Positions 54,581 to 63,315 are shown, counted from the first letter of the stretch. The stretch: 64,000 bases of DNA from an uncultured Bacteroidaceae bacterium (GCA_905234555.1 CAJOHO010000002.1:78685-142684); one strand, 5' to 3'. Notes: generated by a model from the letters alone, not told the origin. A program made the numbers and translations.

Positions 54581-54913
54581 AACTCCGCCACAAGGCTCCC
54601 AGCGAGAGTGGGTGGAGTGGAATTTATTGAATTAAAAGCATTCGCTATTATTTCGCGTTCAGCCAAGTAAGCCTAGGAAACTTTAATTGGAATAATAAGC
54701 ACGAGATAATACGTGACAGGTAAGCCTTTGTCGGCTCTTGTTATATGGATATAGCGATGCACACGCAACGCGTGATGCATTCTTGTTCATATACAGGGGT
54801 TCCAAGTTATTCCTAGGCTTCACCTCTTGCTGGACGCAATAAGGTGTATCACGCTTTTTGCGTCTTGGCGTGATTGATAGTTGGGTGCTATTACTAAATA
54901 ACTATCAATCGCT
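54581..54913 (+). promoter_or_regulatory. Long structured 5' leader of the restriction-modification gene
   Basis: About 333 nt without an ORF. Helices seen: ACTCCGCCAC with GTGGGTGGAGT (54581-54621 region); GCCTAGGAA (54671) with TTCCTAGGC (54810-54818), enclosing TGCACACGC/GCGTGATGCA (about 54759-54780); hairpin GACGCAA (54833-54839) with TTGCGTC (54858-54864); and GATTGATAGTT (54872-54882) with AACTATCAATC (54900-54910), which ends 3 nt before the ATG and would hide the start. Suggests RNA-level control of the enzyme. Confidence 0.55.
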
Positions 54914-57403
54914 ATGGCAAATAACCCTCAATACTCCACGAATGAAGTAAAGAAAATACTCTTTCATAATTTGGAAGGAAAGAGTGAAGAGGTTAACTAT
55001 AAGAAAAACTTCTGTGAAAAGTACTTTGACAAAGGGACTTGGAGCCTAGATGTGTTAAATCAGGTGGATGTTTTGCTTGTTAACAGAAAGGGCAGATATT
55101 TATTGTATATTGAATCGAAATATAAGATATCAAATGAGGTTCAGAGAAGAAGAGCCATTGCTCAGGTTATTCTAACGAACAAAAAACAAGATGCCATATT
55201 GAGTCGTGTGGCTATTATCTACTTAAACGAACACAATGATGACATACTAGAATTGATCGACTGCTCTGATGACTCAGTGATGTATAACAACGACATCAAC
55301 TGGACTGCAGAGAAGCCAAGCAACCCAACCAAAGATGCCGTTGACAGAATTAACGATAGGGTAAAGGGCAAAATCACTCGTTTTACAAATGAGGAGATAA
55401 AAGACTTCTACGATACTTTCAAGAAAAGTCTGGATACACAGATAAACATTACAGAACAGAACTTCAATGTGGTTTATAATCTGTGGAAAAACGAGGTCCA
55501 TTTTAAAGAGGCTATTGAGGACGAACAGGACCGTATTAACTTATTCCTTGTTGACCTATTGAATGGTACAAAGTATAAGAAGTCAATCATTACGGATATA
55601 ATAGACCATACGCTTTTCGAAACAGTGAAAGTGGGAGAAAAAGAAGAAGATACAGATGAGCCATTGATTCGAGAAGGAACAAACCTTAGTCATTATGTAA
55701 TGATGAAAAATGGTGAGGTAATTGATGGCTTCAAATACTCTGGTGCTCAGCACTCTTATTATTACACGATAGCTAATGCTGAGGAGTACATTTCATTTTG
55801 GAAAAGATATAAACGTCCGCCAGAGAAGCATGAGTTTATGAATATCTTGGAACGAAGCAGTAAACTTTATTCTGAAAAATACAGAAGGGATACTGGTGGA
55901 GAGTACACACCTACATGCTTTGTGGAATTACAAAACAAGATTCTTTATGAGCATTATAACATGGACGATTATATCGTCTGTGATCCTTGTGCTGGGGTGG
56001 GAAACTTGGAAAACCAATTTGGCAAGGATTATAAACAATATTGCTACCTTTCTACATTAGAGCAGATGGATGTGGACACCTGCAAGATAAAGGGATTCGA
56101 GAATGCCATTCAATTTGACTATCTTAAAGACGATAAACAGCCCCAATGGAAATACAAAGGGCGCCTTCTTCCTATTGAAGAAATAGCTAAGCATGAAGGT
56201 CGTAAGTTAATGATTGTAATGAATCCACCCTATACTCGTAAAAAGGGGTTTGGATATGATTTGGCTATAGAATTCTTCATCAAGGTATTAGCATTACATC
56301 CTGATGTTATTGTATATTATTGTAAGACGGAGTTCTTTCTTCGGGAAACCATATCGGTCTTTGTTAACTCCAATTACAAAATTGTATCTCATTTGTTTAG
56401 TAATGCGAAAGACACATTCTTGTTATCGGAATGGTCTGTCAGTCAAGTAATATTTGACAAAGAATCTGGTGTAGAGATAACTAAAGGGCAGGTAATAGCA
56501 ACGAGATATGACTACAATGTACGAACGGGGCATCTTGACTTTCAAAAGACATATTGTTACGATAATTCTCGTCCAGATCTTATAAAGGAAATAGAAAAAG
56601 AGATAGTAAAGAATCAAGCAAAAGGGTTGGTTTTAGGCCAATGGTGCTATCTGAATAGCTGTATGAAAATAAGTAATGGTGGAAAAGAAAAAGCTAAAAA
56701 AATCACATCTGAAAACATCAAATGGTGCTTGGTTTCTAAAGGCTTGTGTTTCAATACACATCATAAATATTTCGAATGGAACTATTTGGTGTATAAAGGT
56801 CATGTTACTGAAATCTCAAAAGAGTTATTATCGGATGCTATCATGTTTTCTTTATTCTATAAAGGAATTCTTTTTTCCAATAAAGGACAAGAAAATTATA
56901 TTATGCCATTCACAGCAGAAGAATTAGGTTGTGCCAAGAACGACTTAAATGTACTATTGCCGGAAATGAATGATTTGTTTGGTACTCAGCCATTAGCAAA
57001 GCCTTTTGATTTTAGGGAATTTCTTAAACAATTTGAATTTTCAGCTGAAGCAAAGGCTCTTTATCAAGCGGCATTGGAAATCTTCAAATACTATCATCGA
57101 AGCGATGAATATCCTAACAAGGATTATAATGATAGTTATTATGACATCACCAATGCTATTATGGGAAAGAATGTGAGTTCATTCACTACATTAGACAAGG
57201 CAAACGACAAGAGAATTACAAAAGTAAAAACGACTAAAGGTACAAAAGGATTTGGACGTAATACAATTGCCTCGGCAGTGGGTAGTAAAGATTTAGAAAT
57301 ATTCTTCAGATTCTTCGATACACGCGATGTCTTGGCAAAGAAGATAAACAAACAATTGTTAGAACAAAACTTGCTCCTTTGGGAGAGAGAAAATATTTAT
57401 TAG
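54914..57403 (+). CDS. Single-chain type IIG-like restriction-modification enzyme
   Basis: 829 residues. N-terminal nuclease-like part: D52 in 'VDVLLV' and E67-x-K69 in 'YLLYIESKYK' form a PD-(D/E)xK pattern. A helical connector follows (~130-320). The N6-adenine methyltransferase core has 'YTPTCFVELQNKIL' (331-344), SAM motif I 'DPCAGVGN' (357-364) and catalytic motif IV 'NPPY' (437-440), the gamma-class order. The C-terminal ~300 residues probably contain target recognition. No separate nuclease, methylase or specificity gene is adjacent, so one chain would cut and modify. Visibly AT-richer with different codon use than neighbours and placed between repeat arrays: probable horizontal acquisition. 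Confidence 0.85.
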   Translation: MANNPQYSTNEVKKILFHNLEGKSEEVNYKKNFCEKYFDKGTWSLDVLNQVDVLLVNRKGRYLLYIESKYKISNEVQRRRAIAQVILTNKKQDAILSRVAIIYLNEHNDDILELIDCSDDSVMYNNDINWTAEKPSNPTKDAVDRINDRVKGKITRFTNEEIKDFYDTFKKSLDTQINITEQNFNVVYNLWKNEVHFKEAIEDEQDRINLFLVDLLNGTKYKKSIITDIIDHTLFETVKVGEKEEDTDEPLIREGTNLSHYVMMKNGEVIDGFKYSGAQHSYYYTIANAEEYISFWKRYKRPPEKHEFMNILERSSKLYSEKYRRDTGGEYTPTCFVELQNKILYEHYNMDDYIVCDPCAGVGNLENQFGKDYKQYCYLSTLEQMDVDTCKIKGFENAIQFDYLKDDKQPQWKYKGRLLPIEEIAKHEGRKLMIVMNPPYTRKKGFGYDLAIEFFIKVLALHPDVIVYYCKTEFFLRETISVFVNSNYKIVSHLFSNAKDTFLLSEWSVSQVIFDKESGVEITKGQVIATRYDYNVRTGHLDFQKTYCYDNSRPDLIKEIEKEIVKNQAKGLVLGQWCYLNSCMKISNGGKEKAKKITSENIKWCLVSKGLCFNTHHKYFEWNYLVYKGHVTEISKELLSDAIMFSLFYKGILFSNKGQENYIMPFTAEELGCAKNDLNVLLPEMNDLFGTQPLAKPFDFREFLKQFEFSAEAKALYQAALEIFKYYHRSDEYPNKDYNDSYYDITNAIMGKNVSSFTTLDKANDKRITKVKTTKGTKGFGRNTIASAVGSKDLEIFFRFFDTRDVLAKKINKQLLEQNLLLWERENIY

Positions 57404-57451
57404 GAACTCAAAAACTACAAGATATAGCAAAAGAACAATTTGGAAGGTCGA

Positions 57452-57540
57452 AAACACCCATACCGAACGAACACAATCATGGCTCAGGGAACGAATCCTT
57501 GAGCCATTTTGATAAGATCTCATTAATCGTGTGGGTGTTT
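57452..57540. terminator. Nested inverted repeat between convergent genes
   Basis: Outer stem AAACACCCA (57452-57460) with TGGGTGTTT (57532-57540); inner stem ATGGCTCA with TGAGCCAT (57479-57506 region), then TTTTGAT. Likely bidirectional terminator. Confidence 0.65.
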
Positions 57541-57541
57541 A

Positions 57542-57727
57542 TTACTTGGGTATTACAAGTTCTTCAACTCGCTGAAACCTTACATGTTTTTCGCCATCTC
57601 GAAGTTGCGCTTCATATAATTGGCAGCGTCTTCGGAGTTCATTGGCGATTGCCGCCATACGGCTATTTTCCGCATTTTGCGTTCTGTCGTTTCCTTGTGA
57701 AACTGATTGAGAAAGGTCATAGTCCAT
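57542..57727 (-). CDS. Small hypothetical protein (61 aa)
   Basis: 61 residues, hydrophilic, helical and basic in the middle (MAAIANELRRRCQLYEAQLRDGEK), no signal peptide. Support for coding: on the minus strand AAGGA lies 7 nt before the ATG, and a TAACTTTG promoter element (57750-57757) is 23 bp upstream. It converges with the restriction-modification gene. No family recognised; a small regulator is possible but unproven. Confidence 0.5.
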   Translation of the reverse strand: MDYDLSQSVSQGNDRTQNAENSRMAAIANELRRRCQLYEAQLRDGEKHVRFQRVEELVIPK

Positions 57728-57749
57728 TCCTTTTTATTTAAGACTGCTG

Positions 57750-57757
57750 CAAAGTTA
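57750..57757 (-). promoter_or_regulatory. Promoter -7 element for the 61-aa gene
   Basis: Minus-strand TAACTTTG; a TTTAG at about -33 is a partial match. Confidence 0.5.
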
Positions 57758-57915
57758 AGAAAAAACGTTGAATCTGCTAAAGAAATGATAAAAAAAACAT
57801 GATTTGTTCTTCTTTAGCCAGAGAGAAGAAGAATTATTTTCGTATAGCTTATCATGAGGTGGACACAAATTTAGCAGACCTTAAAAACCATTCTTCTCGA
57901 TAAAAAGCGAAATTA

Positions 57916-58033
57916 GTTAAGTGATTTGTGTTTTTCGCTTAACAAATTTTGCGGAATTTGTTAAGTCTGAATCCGAAAATACTTAACAAAAATGAAATAA
58001 TTTGTTAAGTGATTCCACTTAATTTGTTAAGTG
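57916..58033. repeat. 22-bp-phased array of alternating GTTAAG/CTTAAC
   Basis: GTTAAG at 57916, CTTAAC at 57938, GTTAAG at 57960, CTTAAC at 57982, GTTAAG at 58004 and 58026: exact 22-bp steps, with the orientation alternating in the first five. Flanks are AT-rich; the 57758-58176 spacer holds no convincing gene. Confidence 0.9.
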
Positions 58034-58176
58034 TTTCCGAATTTTGTTGAAAATGGATGTCAATAGACTGGTTCCTACCCTCAACTCCTGATGCATGATT
58101 TCAGGATGATTTGATTTCTCACGTGATTCTTCTACAGAGTTTTTTGGGGTGTGATTCTGTTTTTTCTCTAAAAAAG

Positions 58177-58207
58177 TTTGTGGTTTCAAAAAAAAGCTGT
58201 AACTTTG
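58177..58207 (+). promoter_or_regulatory. tRNA-Asp promoter
   Basis: TTTG (58177-58180), 19-nt spacer, TAACTTTG (58200-58207): full consensus, ~18 bp before the tRNA 5' end. Confidence 0.85.
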
Positions 58208-58224
58208 CAGCCACAAAACAAAAA

Positions 58225-58298
58225 GGTGCGTTAGTTCAGTAGGTTAGAATACATGCCTGTCACGCATGGGGTCACGAGTTCGAGTCTCGTACGCACCG
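58225..58298 (+). tRNA. tRNA-Asp (anticodon GTC)
   Basis: Cloverleaf by eye: acceptor GGTGCGT/ACGCACC with discriminator G, D-arm containing AGTTCAGTAGGTTAGAAT, anticodon stem-loop ATGCCTGTCACGCAT with GTC, T-arm ACGAGTTCGAGTCTCGT. CCA is not encoded (GCAG follows). 74 nt. Confidence 0.95.
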
Positions 58299-58300
58299 CA

Positions 58301-58331
58301 GAAAAAGGAAGCTCAAGGCTTCCTTTTTTGG
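58301..58331 (+). terminator. Terminator after tRNA-Asp
   Basis: AAAAAGGAAGC-TCAAG-GCTTCCTTTTTT: 5' AAGGAAGC pairs with GCTTCCTT, then T-run. Confidence 0.9.
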
Positions 58332-58337
58332 TTTGTT

Positions 58338-58778
58338 GGCTCACTTGAAAAATCCTGTGTCTGCTTACAGATTGTTGTAAAAAAAACAGGAAAAACTCTT
58401 TTGAAGTTTGCAGCTCTTTGAGAGCTGTTGTGCTAAGTACTATGCCTTGCCTTTAAGAGCAAGCTCTTACGTCCAGCCATACTTCTTATCACATAACTCC
58501 GTTATTACAAACATCAAAAAGCAAAAACACCGTTACGCTGCGCTTCACTAAAAAAGGCTGCGCATTGTGAGAGATCGGTTATTTAGGACCAAAGGTCCGA
58601 TGTTTTTGCTTTCATTGATTTCAAAGCATGAAATGCTGCGTATGGGGCTGGTGATGGCTGACGGAAGTTTACTTACAGGCAGACAGCATCAGCAGCAGAC
58701 GCAAATCTTGTAAAGATTGAAAGCAATGAAAGGGTTTTTGATGTTTTTGTGTAAATCTAAACACAGACGTTTGTAGGT
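58338..58778 (+). ncRNA. Candidate large structured RNA / repeat element, copy 2
   Basis: About 441 bp, homologous to 34022-34468. Closing stem CTGTGT (58355-58360) with ACACAG (58761-58766). Shared hairpin TAAGAGC-AA-GCTCTTA (58454-58469) and ATAAC-TCC-GTTAT. Changed but still paired: GGACC-AAA-GGTCC (58586-58598) where copy 1 has GCCC-GAA-GGGC; CTTTCATTG (58609-58617) with CAATGAAAG (58724-58732) where copy 1 has CTCAC...GTGAG plus AGTATGTG...CACATACT; AGCTCT-TTG-AGAGCT where copy 1 has GCTC-CTGCA-GAGC. The domain inside the last long stem is different in sequence (AGCAT-GAA-ATGCT, AATCTT-GTA-AAGATT hairpins). Follows the tRNA-Asp terminator; no ORF. Confidence 0.6.
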
Positions 58779-58806
58779 AATCCTTATAGTTTACGTTTTC
58801 TTTATC

Positions 58807-59748
58807 CTAACCTCCGATGATGGTTTTGATGCCGTGGGTTTCGAAGTGGGTGGCACAGCGTTGCAGGGTTTCTTCGGAAGGAGGAAACATTGGCAGATGC
58901 TGTGGGTTGTAGGTGGACCAGAGGCGTCGGTGCTTGTCTTTCCCTACGTCGTGGTAGGGTAGGAGATTGACCTGGAGAATTCCTTTGTCTGACTTGTCGT
59001 GTGGGAGCGAGGCGACGAAACGTGCTGTCTGCTCCATGTTCTGGTCGTCGGTATTGATGCCTTCGATGAGGGGAATGCGAATCCAGATGCTGGTGTTCCA
59101 ACTGCTCAGACGCTTCAGGTTCTCCAGGATCAGTTCGTTGCCAACACCCGTCAGCTGTTGGTGTCGGGCTGAATCCATGTGCTTGATATCGACGAGGAAC
59201 AGCTCGCATTCGTCGGCTACCTGCCGCAGAAAGGCTGTGTCGGGCACATGGAGCGTTGTATCTACGGCTCGGTGGAATCCTCGTTGTCCACAGGCTCGGA
59301 GCAGGGATAAGACTTCTGCCTGAGCCGTGGGAGAGGTGGTGTAGAGCGGTTCGCCTCCGCAAAGGGTGACGCCTCCACCGCTGTCGAGCATGATGTCGCG
59401 TTCTTTCTCAATCTCAGCCAGCAGTTCTTCCTCTGTCCATTCGCGTCCGCACATCTCCAATGCCGTCGTGGGGCAGTTTTCTGCACAACGTCCACACTGG
59501 AGGCAACGAACGCCCGCAACAGGCTGGATGCCGTCGGCAGTCAGCTGGATGGCACCTTGAGGACAGGCTTCCACACAGGTGCGGCAGCCGATACATTTGC
59601 TTTTCTTATATGTTTTCTGGATTTTCGCGCTCCACGACTCAGGGTTGTGGCACCACACACAATGCAGGGGACATCCTTTGAAAAAGAGGGTGGTGCGGAT
59701 GCCAGGGCCGTCGTTGATGCTATACCGCTTGATATCGAAAATCGTCAT
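58807..59748 (-). CDS. Glycyl-radical-enzyme activating protein (PflA-like radical SAM)
   Basis: 313 residues. 'FFKGCPLHCVWCHNPESW' holds the radical-SAM CxxxCxxC; an inserted bacterial ferredoxin domain with two [4Fe-4S] motifs follows ('CIGCRTCVEACPQGAI', 'CLQCGRCAENCPTTAL'). 'DSGGGVTLCGGEPL' is the SAM-binding GGE motif. It installs the glycyl radical on a partner enzyme under anoxia. The two extra clusters are typical of activases for non-PFL glycyl-radical enzymes. No glycyl-radical enzyme gene lies adjacent, so the partner is elsewhere. Confidence 0.92.
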   Translation of the reverse strand: MTIFDIKRYSINDGPGIRTTLFFKGCPLHCVWCHNPESWSAKIQKTYKKSKCIGCRTCVEACPQGAIQLTADGIQPVAGVRCLQCGRCAENCPTTALEMCGREWTEEELLAEIEKERDIMLDSGGGVTLCGGEPLYTTSPTAQAEVLSLLRACGQRGFHRAVDTTLHVPDTAFLRQVADECELFLVDIKHMDSARHQQLTGVGNELILENLKRLSSWNTSIWIRIPLIEGINTDDQNMEQTARFVASLPHDKSDKGILQVNLLPYHDVGKDKHRRLWSTYNPQHLPMFPPSEETLQRCATHFETHGIKTIIGG

Positions 59749-59773
59749 AGGAGCGTGGAGACATAGCGACTTG

Positions 59774-61063
59774 TTAGTCTCGTTGGAAGATGTCGCGTGT
59801 ATAGACCTTGTCCTTCACGTCGTTGAGGCAGGAGTCGTAGCGGTTGGCGATGATGGCGTCGCATTGTGCCTTGAAGCTTTCCAGATTGTTCACCACACGG
59901 CTTCCGAAGAAGGTGCTTCCGTCGGGGAGTGTGGGTTCATAGACAATGACTTTGGCGCCTTTTGCCTTGATGCGCTTCATGATGCCCTGGATGGCGCTTT
60001 GGCGGAAGTTATCGGAGTTGGACTTCATGGTGAGGCGGTAAACACCTACCACTACTTCGTGTTCCTTGGTGGAGTCGAAGGCGTTCACGCCTGTATAGCT
60101 GTAATAACCGGCACAGTCGAGCACGCGGTCGGCAATGAAGTCCTTACGGGTGCGGTTGCTATCGACGATGGCTTTGATGAGGTTTTCAGGCACGTCGTTG
60201 AAGTTTGCCAGCAGCTGCTTTGTGTCTTTCGGCAGGCAGTAGCCTCCGTAGCCAAACGAGGGGTTGTTGTAATGTGTGCCGATACGCGGATCGAGACATA
60301 CGCCCTGAATGATGGCTTGTGTGTTGAGTCCCTTCATCTCGGCGTAGGTGTCCAGTTCGTTGAAATAGGACACGCGGAGGGCGAGGTAGGTGTTGGCAAA
60401 GAGTTTCACGGCTTCTGCCTCTGTGCTACCCATGAACAGAACAGGGACGTCTTCCTTGAGTGCTCCGTTCTTGATGAGTGTGGCGAATGTCTCGGCTGCT
60501 GTCTTCAGGTTTTCGTCATCGTAGCCTACGATGATGCGGGAGGGGTAGAGGTTGTCGTACAGTGCCTTGCTCTCACGCAGGAATTCGGGTGCGAAGATGA
60601 TGTTGGGAACAACCACCTTGAAGGAGCCGTCGGTCAGACGTTCGCGATAGCTGAACTTCTCACGCACGTGGGCTGTGAAACCTACGGGAACGGTGGATTT
60701 GACCACCATCACGGCATCGGGATTCACCTGGAGCACCAAGTCAATCACTTCCTCTACGTGGCTCGTGTCGAAATAGTTCTTCACGGGGTCGTAGTTGGTG
60801 GGAGCAGCAATGACGACGAAGTCAGCCTGACTGTAAGCCGTGCGTCCGTCGAGTGTGGCAGAGAGCTTCAGCGGCTTTTCTGCCAGATATTTTTCTATAT
60901 ATTCGTCTTGAATCGGTGATTCCTTGCGGTTGATTTTATCTACTTTTTCAGGAACCACATCCACAGCTGTCACTTCATGGTGCTGTGCTAACAAAGTAGC
61001 GATGCTCAGACCTACATATCCTGTGCCTGCCACCGCTATTTTCAAATCTTCAAAGTTTTTCAT
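59774..61063 (-). CDS. ugd: UDP-glucose/nucleotide-sugar 6-dehydrogenase
   Basis: 429 residues. Oxidises a UDP-hexose to the uronic acid with NAD+. Rossmann motif '[28 protein letters not shown]', '[10 protein letters not shown]', and the catalytic Cys in '[17 protein letters not shown]'. '[19 protein letters not shown]' is the dimer/hinge helix. The short form (~390-430) resembles Gram-positive/Bacteroides Ugd. The activase gene starts 25 bp after its stop, and the capD-like gene lies 51 bp upstream: polysaccharide precursor locus. Confidence 0.93.
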   Translation of the reverse strand: MKNFEDLKIAVAGTGYVGLSIATLLAQHHEVTAVDVVPEKVDKINRKESPIQDEYIEKYLAEKPLKLSATLDGRTAYSQADFVVIAAPTNYDPVKNYFDTSHVEEVIDLVLQVNPDAVMVVKSTVPVGFTAHVREKFSYRERLTDGSFKVVVPNIIFAPEFLRESKALYDNLYPSRIIVGYDDENLKTAAETFATLIKNGALKEDVPVLFMGSTEAEAVKLFANTYLALRVSYFNELDTYAEMKGLNTQAIIQGVCLDPRIGTHYNNPSFGYGGYCLPKDTKQLLANFNDVPENLIKAIVDSNRTRKDFIADRVLDCAGYYSYTGVNAFDSTKEHEVVVGVYRLTMKSNSDNFRQSAIQGIMKRIKAKGAKVIVYEPTLPDGSTFFGSRVVNNLESFKAQCDAIIANRYDSCLNDVKDKVYTRDIFQRD

Positions 61064-61065
61064 TA

Positions 61066-61114
61066 TTTATTAATGGGCTTTATGGGCAATATGGGCTTTA
61101 TGGGCATGATGGGC
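61066..61114. repeat. ATGGGCTTT ~9-bp repeats before ugd
   Basis: ATGGGCTTTATGGGCAATATGGGC... repeats ATGGGC about every 9 bp, six times, filling the 51-bp gap between two same-strand genes. Confidence 0.75.
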
Positions 61115-63055
61115 TTAATGGGTGCTTTCAGCATCCAGCTCCTTGTCGATTTCCTCATATACAGAATTGTTGCTCTTGTACTCAGGAACAATCTGTTTCA
61201 TCTTGCGCACGGTGTCCATATTGTTGAAGTGCTTGGAAATGTCAATCAGGTTGTCAATATCCTTGCACACCTGTTCGTAGTCGTATTCGCGAACCTGGGC
61301 AATACGAATCTTCTCGTGGAAGGTGGGTTTGGTGCCTTCGAGTTCGTTGAGCACCTCTTCGTAGAGTTTTTCTCCTTCGCGCAGACCTGTGAAACGGATT
61401 TCCACACCTTTGGCGCCGGAGAGGGCAATCATGCGTTTTGCCAAATCCACAATCTTCACGGGTTCGCCCATGTCGAAGACGAAGATTTCGCCGCCCTTGC
61501 CTTTGGTTCCTGCTTCGAGCACGAGCTTACAGGCTTCTGGAATCAGCATGAAGAAACGGACGATGCGTTCGTCGGTAACAGTAACCGGTCCGCCGTTCTT
61601 GATCTGTTCGCGGAAGAGTGGAATGACGGAACCGTTGCTGCCCAGCACGTTTCCGAAACGGGTGGTGACGAACTGTGTCTTCGACTGCTTGCTGAGCGAC
61701 TGCACATAAATCTCGCAGATTCGCTTCGAGCAACCCATCACGTTGGTGGGGTTGACGGCCTTGTCGGTAGAAACCATCACGAATTTCTTCACGCCGTACT
61801 TGTCTGCCAAATCGGCAATCACCTTTGTTCCGTAGATGTTGTTCTGAACGGCAACGCTGGGGTTGTCCTCCATCATCGGCACATGCTTGTAGGCAGCTGC
61901 GTGGAAAACATAATCGGGACGGCAACGCTGGAAGATATCCTCCATCAGCTCAGGACGGGCGATGGAAGTCACGATGGTTTCGGCAGGAATGTCGGGATAG
62001 TCGCGAGCCATCATCAGACGGATGTCGTGCTGAGGAGTCTCTGCCTGGTCGATCAACATCATGGCGGCAGGCTTGTAGGCTGCAACCAGACGTACCATCT
62101 CCGAACCGATGCTGCCGGCAGAACCCGTGATGAGGATGTTCTTGCCTTTCAGTTCACGGCCTACGGACTCCATATCCACCTTGATTTCGTCGCGTGGGAG
62201 AAGGTCTTCCACACTTACTTCGTTGAGCTGCACACCCTTGAAATCTTCCTCTGTCAGCTGACCGTTCTCAATGCTGGCTTCCTTCACCTGTGACGTCATG
62301 AAAATCTTCACGCCGTTGCTGATGAACATATCCTGCAAAGCCTGATTAGCACGGAACTCCCTGACACGAAGCGGACTGATGAGTACACCTTCGATGCGAT
62401 TATTCTTGAGAACCTCAGGCAGTTTGTCGTTGACGACATAGACTTTTTCGCCCATCAGACGCAGGTTCTTCGACTTCTCGTCAGTAGTGATGAAACCCTT
62501 GAGCAAGAATCGCTTAGGAACCTGACTACGGATGCTCTTGGCTAAGCCCACACCGCCCGACTTGATACCGAAAATCATCACACGGATTGCTTTCTTGTCG
62601 ATGGTGGTGAGGTCGAACAGGGTCTTTACAATGACTCTGACAGCCCACATGAACAGGGTGGCGATGGCAAAGGCAAAGATCAGCTGCTTGTTAGTTAATG
62701 CCATGAATGGAGTGAAGTCCTGCGACTTGGCGATCTGTGTAACGATCAGCGTCAGCACCAAGGAAAGAGCACTTGCATATCCCACTCTCGACAAATCCAC
62801 AAATGATGAATATCGTATCACACCGGAATAGGTCCTGAACACTCTGGCACCGATGATGCTCATGGCTGCACAAAGCAAGGATGTGTAGATAACGGTGAAG
62901 CGCTCAGCAAAAAAGGCGTTTGAACGCTTGACAATCCAACATGTAACAAGGGCAGATATCAGCACAATCAGGAAATCCAATGCTAACAAACACCAATAAG
63001 GCAGGGTCTTTTTGGTGAAATACCACTTCAGGATTGAACTAAACGGATTTCTCAT
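61115..63055 (-). CDS. Membrane-bound nucleotide-sugar 4,6-dehydratase (CapD/WbpM-like)
   Basis: 646 residues. Four or five TM segments (~1-130), a CoA-binding-like Rossmann region (~145-270) and a C-terminal SDR domain: 'NILITGSAGSIGSEMVRLV' (NAD site) and 'VSTDKAVNPTNVMGCSKRICE'. In the last motif Met takes the place of the catalytic Tyr (M-x-x-x-K), a known feature of the FlaA1/WbpM/PglF group. It probably makes UDP-4-keto-6-deoxy-GlcNAc for surface glycans or protein glycosylation. First gene of capD-ugd-activase run. Confidence 0.92.
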   Translation of the reverse strand: MRNPFSSILKWYFTKKTLPYWCLLALDFLIVLISALVTCWIVKRSNAFFAERFTVIYTSLLCAAMSIIGARVFRTYSGVIRYSSFVDLSRVGYASALSLVLTLIVTQIAKSQDFTPFMALTNKQLIFAFAIATLFMWAVRVIVKTLFDLTTIDKKAIRVMIFGIKSGGVGLAKSIRSQVPKRFLLKGFITTDEKSKNLRLMGEKVYVVNDKLPEVLKNNRIEGVLISPLRVREFRANQALQDMFISNGVKIFMTSQVKEASIENGQLTEEDFKGVQLNEVSVEDLLPRDEIKVDMESVGRELKGKNILITGSAGSIGSEMVRLVAAYKPAAMMLIDQAETPQHDIRLMMARDYPDIPAETIVTSIARPELMEDIFQRCRPDYVFHAAAYKHVPMMEDNPSVAVQNNIYGTKVIADLADKYGVKKFVMVSTDKAVNPTNVMGCSKRICEIYVQSLSKQSKTQFVTTRFGNVLGSNGSVIPLFREQIKNGGPVTVTDERIVRFFMLIPEACKLVLEAGTKGKGGEIFVFDMGEPVKIVDLAKRMIALSGAKGVEIRFTGLREGEKLYEEVLNELEGTKPTFHEKIRIAQVREYDYEQVCKDIDNLIDISKHFNNMDTVRKMKQIVPEYKSNNSVYEEIDKELDAESTH

Positions 63056-63126
63056 ATTTCGTAATTATATTCTCTCAACTGCTAAAAAAACTAATCTCTC
63101 AAATTATGCTTTGCATATTTTGGGTG

Positions 63127-63134
63127 CAAAGATA
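63127..63134 (-). promoter_or_regulatory. Promoter -7 element for capD-like gene
   Basis: Minus-strand TATCTTTG ~72 bp before the start codon. Confidence 0.5.
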
Positions 63135-63260
63135 CGGAAAAAATTCATCGCATCGTTAAAATTCCTAATTTTTTTTACAATTCACAACAATTTTTCTTCC
63201 AATAGATACTTTTTTGTGAATTTTAACGTTGTTATAATAGGAAGTTAAGCAGATTATCCG

Positions 63261-63268
63261 TAAATTTG
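63261..63268 (+). promoter_or_regulatory. Promoter -7 element for fRMsr gene
   Basis: TAAATTTG fits TAnnTTTG, 48 bp before the ATG at 63316. Confidence 0.5.
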
Positions 63269-63315
63269 CAAACGACAAAGAAAATAGCACCATTGAAACA
63301 CAATTGCTAATAAGC

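Noticed and set aside
54434..54670. Overlapping ORFs (78 and 68 residues) on both strands before the RM gene
   Set aside because: They run through a terminator hairpin, a promoter and the structured leader; no coding signs.
57379..57741. 120-residue plus-strand ORF after the restriction-modification gene
   Set aside because: Overlaps the end of that gene, runs through the terminator inverted repeat and is antisense to the 61-aa ORF that has a promoter and ribosome-binding site.
58225..58298. tRNA-Asp as integration site of an element covering the RM island
   Set aside because: No second copy of the tRNA 3' end and no integrase were seen within the window.
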